NCBI RefSeq assembly: GCF_048773025.1
Contig: NC_133554.1
Location: 55,605,769 to 55,669,768 of the forward strand
Direction: 5' to 3'
Length of the DNA: 64,000 bases
Origin: Camelus bactrianus
Taxonomy: Eukaryota > Chordata > Mammalia > Artiodactyla > Camelidae
Each line of letters begins with the position of its first letter. Position 1 is the stretch's first letter. The translations under genes and the position numbers were made by a program. The notes beneath the pieces were generated by a model. The model did not search any database, had not been told where the DNA came from, and worked only from the letters and a program-made list of their open reading frames with translations. This document shows positions 1 through 12,600 of the stretch, in pieces.

Positions 1-289
1 CTGTTTTATTCAGATGAATGACGCTTGGGGATTGGAAGACTATTTAGTTAACCTGTGTACAGAATAGCGTGCACCTGGTGTGTACAAGTCAGTGTCAGCA
101 AAAAGCTCCCTGAAGAGGTTTTATTTCCAGGGTTGGTCACCTCTGACCACTAAGAATGAAGGGACTTGTGCATTTCAGGACAGACTGTTGAGGAACTTTG
201 AAAAGCTATGAAAGCCAATCAAAACTACACTCAGATACTGTTTTCAATCTAACCTACTGGCCAAACTGAAAACAAGTGAGTGCCAACAG

Positions 290-555
290 ACAGTGCCGGT
301 GGGGATATTGAGAAGCAAGCTCTCTCCTACGTTGCTGGTGGGGGGGTCCAAATTGGAAACACACTCATGGAAGGCAATTTGGCAAATGCTAGCCAAAGCA
401 CAGGTGTGCATTCTGTTTCTAGGAATTTATCTTACAAAGCATAGTTTGTTACAAGATTGGAGAAAAATATTAAAAGTATCCCTAATAGAAAACTTGTGAA
501 ATAGATGACAAATAGCCACATAAAGGAATACTATGCAGCCATAAAAGGGAGAGGT
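290..555 (+). mobile_element. old L1 3'-end fragment
   Basis: The stretch ends in the typical L1 3' region wording, with a cluster around GGAATACTATGCAGCCATAAA, and has no tail. It is strongly diverged, so an ancient mammalian L1. It lies in the QRICH2 intron to the left of exon 4. Bases 1-289 show nothing I recognise. Confidence 0.5.
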
Positions 556-598
556 TCGGGGGCCCCCCCCAAGACCACTACTGCCAGCCCCTGCCCAC

Positions 599-718
599 TT
601 TGTTCACCATTTGTGAGCCCTTCCAGCCGTCAGTAATCGCCTGCTCCAGCTCTTCCCAGGTGACCATGGTGGCATCTTCTGAAGCAGGCATCATACTCAG
701 CTTCCGAGTGATTAATTC
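599..718 (-). CDS. QRICH2: QRICH2 coding exon 4 (residues 226-265)
   Basis: 120 bases, phase 0, acceptor ATCACCATCAG and donor AAA|GTGGGC. It encodes a stretch containing MVTWEELEQAITDGWKG. The acceptor has almost no pyrimidine tract; a long UG repeat lies just upstream in the transcript. No later exon was recognised between here and the left edge. Confidence 0.75.
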
Positions 719-3181
719 CTGATGGTGATAGACCACACACATGCACATGCACACACACACACACACACACACCAAACACACAACACACACACATAAGCAC
801 ACACCTAGTTTAATCCTAGGAAGATTTAGGAACAGTTTAGGATTGGGTGGGTCCTTCCACAGCCTCAAGAAGTCACTGTCCTTCAAGTAACCAGTGAGTC
901 TTGGGTGACTGGTTTCCTGTCCCATGTGAGCCCCGGATGGACCACTGGGTAGGGATGGAAAGAATTTTCCCTCATTCCAGGGGCAGCACCCCAAGAGGCA
1001 GAGGGCATATAACACCCTGCCCTGGAGGGAGGCAGACACCTGGGGTGGGAGTCTGGATGAGCCCTGAGAGAGATGGTCAGGCTATGGGGAACCATTCTCC
1101 CCCACCCCTAGACCCCCGCCTCCGGAGGGCCCTTTCCCACAGAACCAGCTGAAATTACCAGGAGTTCGTCCTGGTCTCTAGTTATCTTCTCCAGTTCGTC
1201 AATCCGTTGGAGCATTTTCTGGAAAAAAGAGTTCAGAGATTGAGAATCAAAGCAGCCCCTCCTGTGGCCCCTACACATACACGAACACACACAAGGGAGA
1301 AGAGGAAAGGGGGTACGTGGATCTTAGAGGAGCAGAGGGCAAAGAGAAGGCTCGTGAGCCCAACTCCCCGTTCTCTTTCTGGCCAACAAGAGGAAGAGAA
1401 GTGGAGGGTGCTGAGGTGGTACCGGGGAACAGAATGCCGAGAGCAGTGATGATGCAGGGATGGGAGCGGGAGCATTTCTTTGGTCCTGGGATGCATTTCT
1501 TACAGCCCACTAGGGAGACATCCCAGCACTGCTGAATGAGGCTGACCTTGACTCTCAAGAACAAAAATGACTGGGTACTTCAAGGCGTCTGAATGCCTGT
1601 GTTGTTTAAAGAGAGAAGTACCTCAAAAAACCCAAAGCGAATTGCGGAAACTTAAGTGGCTCCTTACATAACTTCTGCAAACCTCCAGAATCTATGAACC
1701 TAAAGGTAAAACAAGCTTTTAGTCTACAACCCCTAACTTAAAAACACTACACTCTAGAAAAGCGTCCCAGAGCAAAAATGAGACCTGCTAGGGTCTAAAA
1801 ACCTGAGTTGAGGTGGGCACCTGGGATCTGTGAGGGTCCCCTCCAGGGCCTTGGCCGCCGCCTCCTCTGAGCTTTTCTTCTCCCTCAAGTCTCTCTTCTC
1901 AGCCTCTCCCTAATTGCTCCTCCTTTTTTTCCAGCTCTAATCCCCTACTTGGGCCTCTTATGGGCCTGAAACAGGAGCATTGCCTGGTAGCTCCTGGAAT
2001 TGACACGCTTCAGGTCTCTCCTGTGCGTTGGAAAATGCTTACGCTGAGGGATTTGTGCTTCTCCCTCCGAGGAAACAAAGATCCAAGTGAGAGGGGTGCT
2101 GCCTGCCCGGGCTGTGGATGAGGGAATGGGTGTGGTGACTCAGAACCCTCTCCATCCCAGCCCCCTCCTCCTGGACTGAGCTCTGTCTCTCAACACCCAC
2201 CACCTTATTTCTTTATTCTAGTTTGAAGGGAATTCGCTCAAAGACTATTCTGAGTTGTCAGCCCCTCTCTGGGTCGGTTCAGGATGCTTGGGTGTCGGAC
2301 AAGTGACAGGTGAGCCTCTGTGTAAATGGGGATAGGGGGCGGAGACAGAGGAAGGAGGCTGTGGAGGGGAGGGAGGGCTACCCACCTCCCCAAGGTGGGA
2401 TCCCCACCACCCTCACCTCAGGTTGCAACTCGGGGAACTCCTTCGCCTTTTTTTGGGCTTCCTTCAGGATTTTCATGTCTTCCATGACTTCTTGGAGCAG
2501 CTCCATGCCCTGCAAGGTAGAGCATGGGCCCCGTGGGCCCCGCGGTCAATGCCTCCCTGCTCCCGCCTCCTCCCTGGTGCACCTTTGGGGCTCAGCTCCA
2601 GGGGCAGGAGAGAGCAGCCTGGAGGGGGCAGACAGCCCACCCAGGCCCCGCGTGCCCACCTGGGGGACTGGCTGGCTGTCCTTCCTGGTTTTCGTGGCCT
2701 CTTTTTTTGCCTTTCCCTGCATCAGCAAGGCCATCTCCTTCGCCTCCAGCCAGTCCCGGGCGTTCTCATCCAGCGTGCCTGCCTGACCGGTGAGGTGCTG
2801 CACATGGGCCACAATGGCCTGCACCTGGCTCCCCATGGTCTTGAGCTGCCGGCTGAGATCATGGACCTGCCCACCCAGGTCCTTCACCTGGCTCTCCAGC
2901 GCCTGCGGCTGCGCCCTGCCCACACTGCTCCTGCGTCTCTCTTTGGGCACAGCTAGCTTGGAAGTGCTGCTTGGGGGCCCAGCGGACTCCAAGGAGCTGC
3001 TCTGCTCCGGCAACAGGGACTGGAAGTCGATCCGCACTTTCTCCAGGTTGAGGTTCTTCAGCATGGCCACGATGAGCGTGTGCAGGGCCGTGAAGTTGAC
3101 GGCGCCCACCTCCGGGGTGCCGATGGCAAGGTCGGCCAGCTCCCGGAGGGAGACCGAGGGGGCTGCCGTCGCAGGCAGCAT
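599..3181 (-). CDS. QRICH2: QRICH2, N-terminal four coding exons (partial gene)
   Basis: Glutamine-rich protein 2 is needed for assembly of the sperm flagellum in mammals; loss gives malformed flagella. The window shows four in-phase coding exons on the minus strand (2660-3181, 2417-2509, 1159-1218, 599-718), giving 265 residues. All junctions are phase 0, with AG acceptors and GT donors. The start is the ATG at 3179-3181 (A at -3), followed by a conserved-looking globular N-terminus (SLRELADLAIGTPEVGAVNF) and then a charged heptad-like stretch (VKDLGGQVHDLSRQLKTMGS and MELLQEVMEDMKILKEAQKK), likely coiled coil. The Gln-rich repeats and C-terminal domain lie to the left of the window. Identity rests on remembered sequence similarity plus synteny with PRPSAP1, SPHK1 and UBE2O. 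An extra small exon between those found cannot be excluded. Confidence 0.83.
729..793. repeat. (CA)n microsatellite beside QRICH2 exon 4
   Basis: An interrupted CA repeat, purest at about 749-772. In the QRICH2 transcript it reads (UG)n about 30-75 bases upstream of the exon 4 acceptor. Confidence 0.9.
1159..1218 (-). CDS. QRICH2: QRICH2 coding exon 3 (residues 206-225)
   Basis: A 60-base micro-exon, phase 0 at both ends, with acceptor TTTTTTCCAG and donor CTG|GTAATT. It encodes KMLQRIDELEKITRDQDELL, a helical continuation of the coiled coil. Confidence 0.78.
1219..2416 (-). other. QRICH2 intron between coding exons 2 and 3
   Basis: About 1.2 kb of unique-looking intron. No further exon, SINE or LINE was recognised. 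Confidence 0.5.
2417..2509 (-). CDS. QRICH2: QRICH2 coding exon 2 (residues 175-205)
   Basis: 93 bases, phase 0 at both ends, acceptor TTGCAG and donor GAG|GTGAGG. It encodes a Glu/Lys-rich helix that continues the coiled coil of exon 1. Confidence 0.8.
2660..3181 (-). CDS. QRICH2: QRICH2 coding exon 1 (residues 1-174)
   Basis: The exon starts at the ATG at 3179-3181 and runs 522 bases to a CAG|GTGGGC donor, phase 0. It carries the compact N-terminal domain, a Ser-rich linker near residues 58-85 and the first amphipathic helical stretch. The 5' UTR is not resolved. Confidence 0.8.
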
Positions 3182-3900
3182 CGTGCCCTCTTTGGGGCCG
3201 TCCTGGGCCCCTCACTGCTCGCCACGCCTCTGGGGCTTTTCTGGGCCCCTGTAAGGTCCTGGGGCGCCCCCTGCCCCTGGGTCCAGCCACGCCGAGCACC
3301 AGTCACGGCCTGGAGCCCGCCTGAAGGATGGAGAGGAAGCGCCCGGCCACCGGGCTTCCCACTCTTCGACCCTGGGAAACGGCACCCGTCTCCCGGGAGG
3401 CGTCCGGGCACCGCCCGAGCCTCTGCCGTCTGACCTCCGATCTCCAGTCTTCGGTCTCGAGCCTTGGACTGCCCTCGCCTGGCGCCGGGTCTCGGCCGGC
3501 CGACGTTTAGAACGGGGTGCGCAGCGCCGTTCGCTGCCCGGTTGTGGTGGGGCCCCCTGCGCGCCCCGTGGATTCCGCGGAAGAACGCGCCCGCGGAGAG
3601 CCGGCCCCCGCGCGGAGGCGGGAAGTCAGGGCCTTGCAGGGACTCCCCGTACTTGAAGCCATCCCAAACACGAGAACGTGACCTAAATGCCGGGGAAGCC
3701 TTGGCCGTACCCCAAGGCGCCACCCCTTTTTGTTCTTAGTAGATGCTCCCCCAGACCGACTGCAATGTGGGGGGCGGGGGCAAGGCATTCGTACCAGGAA
3801 CACATCACTTCGGGGTGGGGGGTGGGGTGGAGCCCTCCCCACTTCACCTAGATTCCAGCCGTCCCTTAACCTAGAGGCCCGGGACTCAGTCACGCCCGGG
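3182..3900 (-). promoter_or_regulatory. GC- and CpG-rich promoter region of QRICH2
   Basis: The sequence directly upstream of the QRICH2 start codon is CpG-dense (for example around 3400-3620, with several CGCG and GGCGCC blocks). It then drops to ordinary composition beyond about 3,900. I infer promoter plus 5' UTR. No TATA box or exact start site can be set from sequence alone. Confidence 0.55.
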
Positions 3901-5430
3901 GGCTACAACAACGGAAAGAAGGGGTCTCAACGGCCACTAGGCTTGGTGTGTTTTAGCTGCTCTGTTCGCTAAAGGGGTGGCAGTCCTGAGACCTTGGTCG
4001 CTTGGGGACAATTCCCATATCATTTTGCTCAATCAGAAGGGAAGGTAACTAGAAGGGGGGGGGAAAAGCCCACTCACTACCCAGGTGGTTCCAATTAGCC
4101 ACCAGCTGACAGATCTTTTTCTGTGTGGTCCTGGCTCAATTCATCCCAAAACAGACTGGTCCAGCACCAGCATCTCCGCCGGTGACAGGGCAGGACTGAG
4201 GAGGCAGGACCAGCGGAATCTGGTGCTCTCAGCAATTGAGGCCTGACTTCCCCACACCAGATTCTCCCAGCAAACAAGTAAAATGCCAGTGTTTATACTC
4301 AAGAAAGCTAAAGAAAACCAGTGACGGAATCTGTACTACATACTTCTATTTCAACTACTTTTCAAATTCAAATATTTAGTCTGAACTGGCAAAATTTAAT
4401 CAAAATCCTTCATGTTCACCCCCTCCCCTCCCCTCCAAAGAAGTAGTGTTTCCTGGAAATGGAGTTAAACACAAGTCTATAACCTCCATGAGGGAATACC
4501 CAAGCATCTTTGTTCACCATTATAATCCCAGAGCCTGACACACAGTAGGCCTTCAGGTGGTGGCTGTTATCATCAAAAGAAGAAATTCTTTGTAGTCTTT
4601 TGTCCACTTCTGTTCTTACATTATAAAACAGAAGGCCAGACCAAAAAGTTGAAAATTAAAGGCTCAGGATTGAGCACCAGCTGTACTGGAGGCTGCAGTG
4701 TGTGGGCTCAGTGGAGTCCAAGGTCAGTGACTTTGCAGCAGAGTGTCACCACCACTGCTGCACTAGCCATGGCCAGAACGTCAGCTCCCCAGCCCACACG
4801 TTTCATTCTCAAGCCCTTGAGACTTAGTATCACGCCAGGCACATACTAGGACTCACTGAATGCCGCTGGAAAGGGCACATTCTAGTATGTTCCAACTCTA
4901 ATCCCAGGAAATACATTCTGCCAGATGCCTTTGCTAAGTAGGCACATTTAAAATCTCTCTCAGAGGGGTGGATATAGCTCAGTGGTAGAGCGCATGCGTA
5001 GCACTGGGGTTCAATCCCCAGTGCCTCCACTGAAAAAAGAAAATCTTTTTTAGAGACATAGGAAAGAAAACAGGAATCAGAAGTATAAACGGAATTTTGG
5101 AGTTAAAAAGGCCTTAGCTTTCAGCTCCAAACCTCTCTTTTCACAACTGACAGAGGCCCAGAAAGGACTAGTCATCTGTCCGATGTTACAAACAGAACAG
5201 TCTCCTGAGTAATGGTCCGCAGCCCTTCCTCTGCCACCATGCTCATGACTTCGTAATTAAGTTCTTTTCTCACAACTCCCCTACTTAAGACGATTAAAAG
5301 GAGGCAACTTATTCTTGTGCCTGAGAAAGCTAATGCGCTAAAATAAAGTCTTGATGGTGGGCTGGGAACTTTTTTAGTCATCAGGAAGGGAAGAAAAATG
5401 TCCAGGAAACTTGCTGCCGAGAAACACAAC
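3901..5430. other. intergenic DNA between QRICH2 and PRPSAP1
   Basis: About 1.5 kb of mostly single-copy sequence. It includes a MIR-like patch near 4490-4600 (wording around GAGCCTGACACACAGTAGG) and one vic-1 SINE at 4965. The two genes are transcribed in the same direction, so the QRICH2 promoter lies just downstream of the PRPSAP1 polyA site. Confidence 0.6.
4965..5041 (+). mobile_element. vic-1 type tRNA-derived SINE (truncated)
   Basis: It begins GGGGTGGATATAGCTCAG (A box) and has GGGGTTCAATCCCCAG (B box) and an A-rich end. The anticodon-loop part is shortened. Confidence 0.85.
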
Positions 5431-6523
5431 TGTACAAATAAGCGAGCTGCTCTTTATTCTCTCTCAGGAACGGACAGAACCAAGCAGCCATTCCAGTTCA
5501 CTTCCGGGAAGACACTCCCCCTTCCTGTTTCGTTCCGTCCTGCCTCGGATCAGACTAAAAAGTATAAAAAGTTCACACCATATTTGCAGCAAAGCCTACT
5601 TGACAAATGAGGACTAGTCCAGAACTGTGATTATACAGAACTCTGGGCAGAAAGGCCAAATGCAGTCCTAAGCAGCTGCAGCAACCAACCCCTGTGCCGC
5701 CCATCACACAGGAAGAAGTATGGTTAGGTCTATTATTTTTTTTAATTTGGGTTTTAAATACACTATTCGAGAAGGATTTAACTTCAACACTTGGGAAGGG
5801 AATGGGAGCCGCAGGAGACTGAGGTCCAGGGTCTGGGGCCAGCCACGGACCTGCACCACCCTGTATTCAACAGGCACTGCCTTCTGCACAGTCTGGACAG
5901 AAGGCAGGAGGAGGGCAGCTCTGAAGGGCAGTGAAGAGACTAGAAGACAACAAATTCTTTTATTTGCAATTTAAGAGCAACGTAGATATCCAGAGATAGG
6001 ATGTTATCCTCTGACCTGACATCCTCGCTAGGAGTGACACCACAAATGCTTCATTGTTCGATGACCGTTAGCAAGCAGTTTCTCAAAGGACAATGTGATT
6101 CTCTATAAAAGACCTGCATGGGGTTGAGTGGTGAGGGGGCAACTGGGATAGAAACGGTGCCGGGGTGCTCAGCCTCCCTAAATCAAGTTCACTATGAACA
6201 CGGACGTCTCCCTGTGGTGCAAACAACTGAATGAACATTACAGACTTAAGACTTTATCTGTTTTTAACTCCCTTTCAATATCAACAAGGTTTCCAGATTC
6301 TTTTCAGGAAAGCGTTTTTTTTAAGGAACAGGATGACGATGAAAGACAGTTAAGGCCATTCACACATTATCTGTAATCCCCTTGGTCGTCTCAACGTCTC
6401 CTACCTACCGAACTTGGCAAGAGAGACTATCTGACTCCCTTGGAAGGAAACACTGTGTACATAATTGATGGCACTGCTCTCATGTTTTCTTCAGGAGTTC
6501 CAGGGTCACGGCAGCCGACAGAC
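5425..6523 (-). other. PRPSAP1: PRPSAP1 3' UTR with candidate polyA signals
   Basis: The sequence follows the PRPSAP1 stop codon. AATAAA hexamers on the minus strand lie at 5959-5964 and 5453-5458. The distal one gives a UTR of about 1.1 kb. Which one is used needs RNA 3'-end data. Confidence 0.6.
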
Positions 6524-6682
6524 CTAGTCATCCACGGTGATGTTGCGGAAAAGGTACGCCATGGACTCTCCATTGTGGATTCTCCGAATGGCTTCAGAAA
6601 GAATCAGACTGATGTCCACAGTCTTTATCTTGGGACACTGCAGCTTCTGCACCTCGTGAGGGACAGTATTTGTCACCACCAC
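6524..6682 (-). CDS. PRPSAP1: PRPSAP1 coding exon 10 (residues 305-356 and stop)
   Basis: 159 bases, acceptor GACCAG, ending in TAG at 6524-6526. It encodes [20 protein letters not shown] through a C-terminus of RNITVDD. Confidence 0.96.
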   Translation of the reverse strand: MVVTNTVPHEVQKLQCPKIKTVDISLILSEAIRRIHNGESMAYLFRNITVDD

Positions 6683-9600
6683 CTGGTCATTGTAGCAACG
6701 GAAAATAAACACGGTTACTGATGTGTGCCCCGACGTGGTGGCTCGGGAAAGTTGATCTAACATTGGGTACCCACAGACCAAGTTCCACACTACAAAAGCC
6801 TCATTCCACTGAGTACAGTTTTCATAAACTAAACCAACTTTACACAAGGGAAAGGTTACATGATTCAAAACATAAGCTTATGAAGGTCACGGCCTATGGA
6901 TGCAGAAATGACAGAGCGCGCCCCAGCACTGCCCCAAACCTGCGTATTATCGAGGAAGAATTCAAGTCTTGAGAGAAATGCTACTACAGTCATCAAATTA
7001 CACTATCAATTATACTGAAGTACACATAGCAAATCTTGATAAAAACAGACATATATATTCCTAATTGCCCCCAACAGACTGCTAGCCCCCGAAAGCATGA
7101 TTTCAGTCCTCTAGACAGGGAGTGAGCCATAGTGGCCGAGGCATTTAACTATGCACAGAAAGCAGAGCAGCAAGTCGTGACTCAAGTGCAGACAGACCTC
7201 GTCGATGGAGGACTCCTCGATCAGACGGGGGGCCTCCGCAGACAGGATGCCATGAGTGGCCATGACGTAGATCTTGTAAGCGCCTCTCTCTTTCAGGATC
7301 TCCGCGGCGGCAACGAAACTTTCCACATCATCAATGATGTCATCCTGAGAAGAGACCAGAGTTAGTGTGGAGGAACCCCCCCACCCCCATCTGTAAACAC
7401 GCACCTCCTCGCACTCTGCTGCAGAGGGTGCTGAATGGAAAGTCAGAGCTATCCGCCCGGCTCAAGACTGAACACAACCGCGCAGGCTGGACTCTGCGCG
7501 GCTGTCAGCGGGAAGAGCAGCGAAGCCTCCCAGGCTGTGTGACATCCACAGCTAGTCTAAGACTGCCAAGACTCATGTCCCTGTTTCAAATTGCTGTTGA
7601 ATCCTACGTAGCCAGGGTCCCATTGACTTTTTTCCGAAAGTTAATCGAGAGGAACACAGAAATAAATCGAGCCATTGTAAAGGACCGATCCTCTGGCTCA
7701 GCAAAGGCATTCAGAGCTGGGAGCAAATGTGTCACGTTAAAGTAACAAAGAACAAGATACACGTTCTCATTAGTGAAAATGGAACAGCCCGTCTTCCGTT
7801 CACCCCATGGCCCACAAGTTGAGTAGCTCAGCTGGTTCGATGCAGCTCAAGACGAAGGTTCTCTCTGGAGCTGAATTTTCTTACAGGAGCTGCTACTGTG
7901 CTGGTTCCACATCTGTAAGTTATAATCACTCCTGTTTGTCTATTTTTATTTATTTATTTATTTTGCGGGGGGGGTAATTAGGTTTATTTAGTTAGTTAGT
8001 TTTTCGGGGGAGGTACTGGGGATTGAACCCAGGACCTCGTGCATGCTAAGCATGCGCTTTACCATTTGAGCTGTTCATCTGTTTAAGATTTTTCTGCTAC
8101 CTGCCCTAGGGGAGTCTGGGTGAGAAGGGCTAGATGGGTCCGTTTAAACGTATCACCATCGTCATCGTTACTGGAACGACGATCCAAGAGTGGGCGCCTC
8201 CTGAGAGCCAGCAGCACCATCTCTGCACACAAAGGAAGACACATGACCTACCACTATGATTGCGATGCGCCCACCGACATCTCCGACCACCGTGATTGGC
8301 GGCTTCTCTTTGGCCATCATCACTAGCAAAGGAAAACAAGCCCAAGGCGCCAGTTAGTCGCGCAGCATCGGCAGGTATCACTGGGTAAATGCAGTCACCG
8401 CCATGCCTTCCCCTGGGGGGAGACAATTAGAAAACACGCAGATCCCCCCCCAGTCCGCCTGGGGCCTCGCGGAAACAGGTGACCCAGAGCAGCACTGGGC
8501 AACAGCAGGGGGCATGAGCCACAGAAGGGACTCGACATTTGCTAGTTACCCACGTTAAAAAAGGAGAAAGAGATAGATGAAATTAACAGATTTTAACTTT
8601 ACCCCCGTATATACAGAATGTTACCATTTCAATCCATCATCGATAACGCAACTTTATCGGAGACGCTTTACATTTTCTTCACACTAGGTCTGTGTACTTG
8701 ATGTGCATTTTACACACACAGGGATCCTTTGTTGGGACTGGCCAGGTTTCAAGGGCTCTGCAGCCACCCCAGGCTGGACAGCACAGGCCCAACCAGGAGG
8801 AGCAGAGCGCTTTGGAAAGGCTCACCGGCCCAGAGCAGCAGCACCGGCGCCTCACCGATCAGAAATAATCTGACTCATAAAGAAATGTAAATAAACATCG
8901 CTCTGCAGAAAGTAAACAGGGAAAGGCTGCCACACAGATAGCTGGCCTTGCTTCATTTTCTTCCAAGGCCGACCTTACTAGGACAATGTGACCTCACTAT
9001 CAGATAACCTCACCACTGACATAATCAGTTTCCTGAAAATGAGGAAGCTGAAGACAAAAGCTGCAAGATCATCCTCTTTTCCTGATTTAATGGGTCCTGA
9101 GAGTAGAAGCCTCTTCTCTCACCAAGAAACTGATCTGTGATGCACAAAGCAAAGTGCAGGATGGAGAAGAATGCACCCTGAACAGGAGGTTAATAAACTG
9201 AGGGGGAAAAATATTTCAGAAGAACAGGCTAAATACTCTACTTTTTTTGGAAGGTTTTTTATTACTCTGAAATATTTATTAAACCAGCAGCGGGGGCGAG
9301 GGGGGAACATTCAGGGTAATTCTGTAGCTGAGTAAGTATCAGCAAACTAGCCATGTTAGCTGATTCCTGTCTACAGGCGCTGTAAACCTCGAAGAACAGC
9401 TGTGCCTTTCTGTACACCAGCAGAGCAGCCGAGGGGAACTTCAGCGCTATTTTACTGGCGAATTTCAATAGACATTTCCTGATTTCCCGTCCCAGAAACA
9501 AGGGCAATTTCTTGAATTTGGGCAGCCAAAAAGGCTCTGCCTGTAAGTATCACCTAAAAGTGGGGAGAAAACAAACCACCAACAATAGGAAACGCTTCCT

Positions 9601-12600
9601 CAAATTCTGTCTTTAAACCATGTGGGTAGGTGGTTATGCTGACCTACCCGCTTCTTAAAGAGATGTAGGTCCTTTCTTGACCATTTTTCTCGGCAAAAAA
9701 AAGGAAAAGATTGCAAGCCAGTATCCCTCATCAAACATCACTAGAAATTCAGCTCCAGTTTGACGCAGAAACACGTTGGAGTAGTTACTCCTGGCTTGCT
9801 TTTTGTAAGCCTACCTCTCCCCAAACAACTTCTCAGTTTGAAATGAAAATCAGGCATGGCTAGGATCAAGGCTTTAAAAAAAAAGGCTTAAGAAAAAAAA
9901 AAAAGCCTTTCTCCTGGGGTGTTCATTCCCTGCTTGTAACTGGCTTTGGGATCTGGATAAACCAACATAATTTGGTGGCTACTGAAAAACAGAGAAAGAT
10001 TTCATTACAGGCTCACGAGAAATGAATAGTACCTCACATGCTTTAAAAAATGCCCAAATGTTCTAACAGCTTGCCCAGAAAATAAAGCACTAATGACTCA
10101 AAATTTTCAGTAAAAGCAATACCGAAGGTCAAGGATAAAGGGTGCTAAAACTACTCTATGTTTAAGATTCTGCTCTATCTTGTCAAACAAAACCCAATCT
10201 GTTTACGAATAAAATGAACTGTGTACCATCACGTGTGGCCAGAAATCCCACTGTTAAAACTACATCAACTTACTGCAGTAAAAATGTCAACTGAGCAAAT
10301 GATTTCCAATGTTCTTATGAAGGAAGCAAGAAATTGTCTTTTACTTTTAAAATTACCATTTTCTAAGTAAAATAATGCTGCATTTATAACCATCCTTTAG
10401 ATCTCTCTCTCTCTCACACACACACACACACTCTCTCAAACCTTCCTCTCCTAAAATAAAGAGCAAAAAAGGACTAAGGGGAATTATTCATTCCTTATCC
10501 ATCTTGATCAGGGGCTGTTTTCTAGCTCAATGGAAAGTCAAACTTCATCAACAGACTGACGTTGGGGAGAGATACAGGAAATAAAGTAAGTTCTCCAGCG
10601 CAACCAGAACTGAAATTACTTTCAAGCGCAGAACCCTGTCCACATGCAAACAAGTCAAAATTTAACACCTAACAGATACTCGAGAGGAGCTACGGTCTGT
10701 TTTTGCTTCTCCTGGTGAAAGCTGTGTCTTTGCTTGTAAAATTAACAAGGCAGGAAAATCAAGCCCAAAAAGGAGACTTCCTCCCATTTTTGGGTCCCTC
10801 ACTCTGAGGAGTCACCACCGTGGTAGGCACAGATGCAGCGCTTAGGGGAACCGTCGACCTGTAGTCCTTTCCAGCACGTGAGATGCCCTTGCCATCAGGG
10901 AGGTATCAAATTCTGCCTTATAAAAGAGAAACATTTATGCAACCTCATTTTTAATAAATTACTTTAAAACAGAGTTTCTCAACCTTGGCACTACTGACAC
11001 TTCGGGCTGGATAATTGTTTGTTACGCTGGGAGGTCATTCAGTAGCATCTCTGGCTGCTACTCACCAGATGCCTGTAGCATCCCACTGCCCTGCTGGTTG
11101 AGACAACCAAGAAATGTCTCCAGACACTGTGAGGTATCCTCTGGGGAGCAAAATTAGCCTCAGTTGAGAATTACTGCTCTAAAAGAACAGGTTGCAGGAA
11201 GGTAACACAGTTCATCTTTCCTGAAGATGCACAGACTTCAGGGGTGAAAGTCTGCTTTCCTCTGGCCTTGTCCCAACATCCTAATACCTCCATCTTCATT
11301 ACCGCTAAATAAACTATAGAAACACACTAGAAGTATCACTGATACATAAACACAGAGCATACTTAATCTGGAAGGTACAAACACACATACAAGAAATCTT
11401 TTTTTTTTTTTTTTTTTCCAGAATTCTCTTGGCTGCATCTACAAAAGGGAGTCACAGAAAACCATCCCGTGGCAATGGTAAAAGCTGTAATGTAAACACA
11501 CCAACACGTCTAGGAAGGAATGCTGACTGGAGGGGAAAACAGTGTTATGATCCTAAGTGACAAGGCGATGGTCTCAGAAGAGAATCTCACCATAGAAAAT
11601 ATGGCGATAATTTGGCCATATCTTATCAAAATAACTTCTGACCCAATAATTTGATTTCTTGGTCTCTAGCCTATAAATACAGTCACTTATGAAAGGACAT
11701 GAGGCAAAGCTAATCACAGGTGATAGCGTTGGGCGACAGAGAGCAGACGCTCTGAAGCCCCAACCTTAGTTTCGAAATAGCGCTTTCCACTAAAGGGCCT
11801 GGGGCTCCTTGGGGGAGTGGCTGATTCCAGGGCCAAGGAAGCACAAGACAGACGTGGAGCCTCCCGCTGTCCCAGACAGGAACAAGGAAGCAGCAAAGGC
11901 AGGCAGGGCCACGTCCAAAGAGCACGGTGGGCAGCTCGACACGCAGTTCTCTTTGGCCAAGTCTGAGCCAATTTGAGCATGAAGATCAACGGTAGCGACG
12001 GACTAGAACACACTGAACAAAACAAGATTCTCTGCATCTGCACTGGTGTCAACGACTGAGCAGACAAGGAAGACAGGGAATTAGAAAAACCACCATTCGA
12101 CAAAAATTGGCATATTAACTGATTCAGGCTAATATGAGGAAACAAGTGCTAATGAAAGGCTCTCCTACAAAACAACTTGCCTGGACTTTTCAAAAGTATC
12201 AGGTCGCAGGAGACAAAGAACAGAGGAGCCATTCACGATTAATTGAGACTAAGGAGATGAAAACCGGTGCAATCTGGGAGCTTATCCTGGGTCCTGGGCC
12301 CCCCAAAACAGTTTTCTTTTCTTCTAAAGGACATTGATGGGACAACTGGTAAAATCTGAATAAGGAATGTAGAGCATATCACAGTACTTTCCTGAATCTG
12401 GTCATCATACTGTGGTTATGAGACAGTCTCTGTTTTTAGGAAATACACACGGAAGCATTCAGGAGTAAAAGGGCATTATGTCTGCAACTCACTCTCAATG
12501 GTTCAGAAAAAAAAAAAAAAAGGAACGTAAATGTTCACTCTGGGGACTCTGAAGAGCAGAGAGGAATTTTGTATTATTCTTTCAACTTTTCTCTAAGTCT

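Noticed and set aside
578-1039. Long minus-strand ORF through the CA repeat and QRICH2 exon 4
   Set aside because: Only the 40 codons between the acceptor at 719-720 and the donor at 597-598 are coding; the Val/Cys-rich part is translated microsatellite.
2423-3254. Plus-strand ORFs over the QRICH2 exons
   Set aside because: They mirror the minus-strand exons and have no start context, conserved motif or splice signals of their own.
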